DNA of 64,000 nucleotides from Ricordea florida (Eukaryota > Cnidaria > Anthozoa > Corallimorpharia > Ricordeidae). The position numbers and the translations under genes were made by a program. Where the stretch lies: contig OX453273.1 of assembly GCA_949710005.1 (NCBI GenBank), positions 38,129,038 to 38,193,037 on the forward strand, written 5' to 3'. The notes below the pieces were generated by a model. That model was given only the letters and a program-made list of their open reading frames with translations, had not been told where the DNA came from and searched no databases. Below, one piece after another: positions 63,430 to 64,000 of the stretch (positions are counted from its first letter, which is position 1; each line of letters begins with the position of its first letter).

Positions 63430-64000
63430 TAATCCTGTGTACAAAACATGGTTTATCAAACACGTTTATAATGAGAGTTGTACCACGCTCTGAGTGTATG
63501 ATAGAAAAGTAGTTTGTGTGTAGTTTATGAAGGAAATGCGTATTGGCGTTACATACACGTGCACCACGCCAAACCGATTCGCTCTGACGAAGAGCAAACG
63601 CTCGAATAGTCGCCTCCCTTGAGTCTTACGGTGGTACAACTTATATTATCAACCCTTTTGAAAAGCCACTGTTTTGTGTGCTTCAATTTCCCAACGACGT
63701 AGCCCCATGTGCAGTGAGGCACTTCTCTTTAGCGTGGAATTACACAAGGAACAAACTGGCAGCCTCATTTCCAAGTTCCTCTTGGTTTTGGCAGCACTGT
63801 TACTTTCAGTAGGATTTCAATTGCAAAACATCAGGAATTAGGAATATTTTGACAGGATATCCCATATAATTCAAACCAAGAGAAAATGAGGAAAGAGAAC
63901 ATAACCCCGTCTGATATGATAAGGAGACAGAATCTATTTTTAGCGCGGAATCTATTTATATCTCGTTCCATGGGTACGCGGTTTCCCAATACCGTAAGTG
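63430..64000. other. Right edge, no exon found
   Basis: Upstream intron of the TSP1-PLAC gene by inference; the preceding WxxW exon was not seen here. Confidence 0.4.

Overview
The window is eukaryotic and almost certainly comes from an anthozoan cnidarian, most likely a stony coral. The reasons are AT-rich DNA, small spliced exons in long introns, a metazoan adhesion-GPCR gene, a cnidarian-style melatonin/opsin-like receptor, and a dense load of DNA transposons and foldback MITEs of types common in coral genomes. The species call is inference; no marker gene settles it.

Positions 941-40069, minus strand: 24 consecutive coding exons of an ADGRV1 (VLGR1/GPR98) orthologue. They read in one continuous frame from an initiator Met with signal peptide to residue 1712, where the window ends. 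The exons encode about a dozen Calx-beta repeats and one laminin-G/pentraxin-like domain at about residues 1303-1455, the same order and near the same position as in vertebrate ADGRV1. The rest of the gene (more Calx-beta, EAR repeats, GAIN and 7TM) must lie to the left of position 1.

Positions 26121-37990, inside ADGRV1 intron 3: a composite transposon of about 11.9 kb with inverted ends and an 8-9 bp target duplication. It carries a two-exon gene joining a ZAD-like zinc finger to a DUF6589/Academ-like putative transposase, and a broken RecQ-like SF2 helicase pointing the other way. A second transposon is nested in it (31170-35566, ISL2EU/Harbinger type, TIRs of about 450 bp). That one encodes a THAP plus DDE transposase (now disrupted) and an apparently intact SWIM plus YqaJ-nuclease protein. 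In both elements the two divergent genes start from matched inverted arms.

Positions 40070-49700: mostly non-coding, with several foldback MITEs, one very fresh. 49733-50527: a single-exon gene for a putative circularly permuted papain-like (LRAT/NlpC-type) protein. 52726 to about 54720: a 5'-truncated non-LTR retrotransposon on the minus strand. 54773-55872: a class A GPCR whose reading frame is broken by a 20-bp tandem expansion. 58080-63211, minus strand: the last five exons of a TSP1-PLAC protein (ADAMTS or ADAMTS-like C-terminus). One of its introns holds a retrotransposon 3' end amplified into six tandem copies of about 200 bp that abut an exon's splice donor.

The host genes are independent; what ties the window together is repeated transposon invasion of introns, with exon structure of the large receptor preserved.
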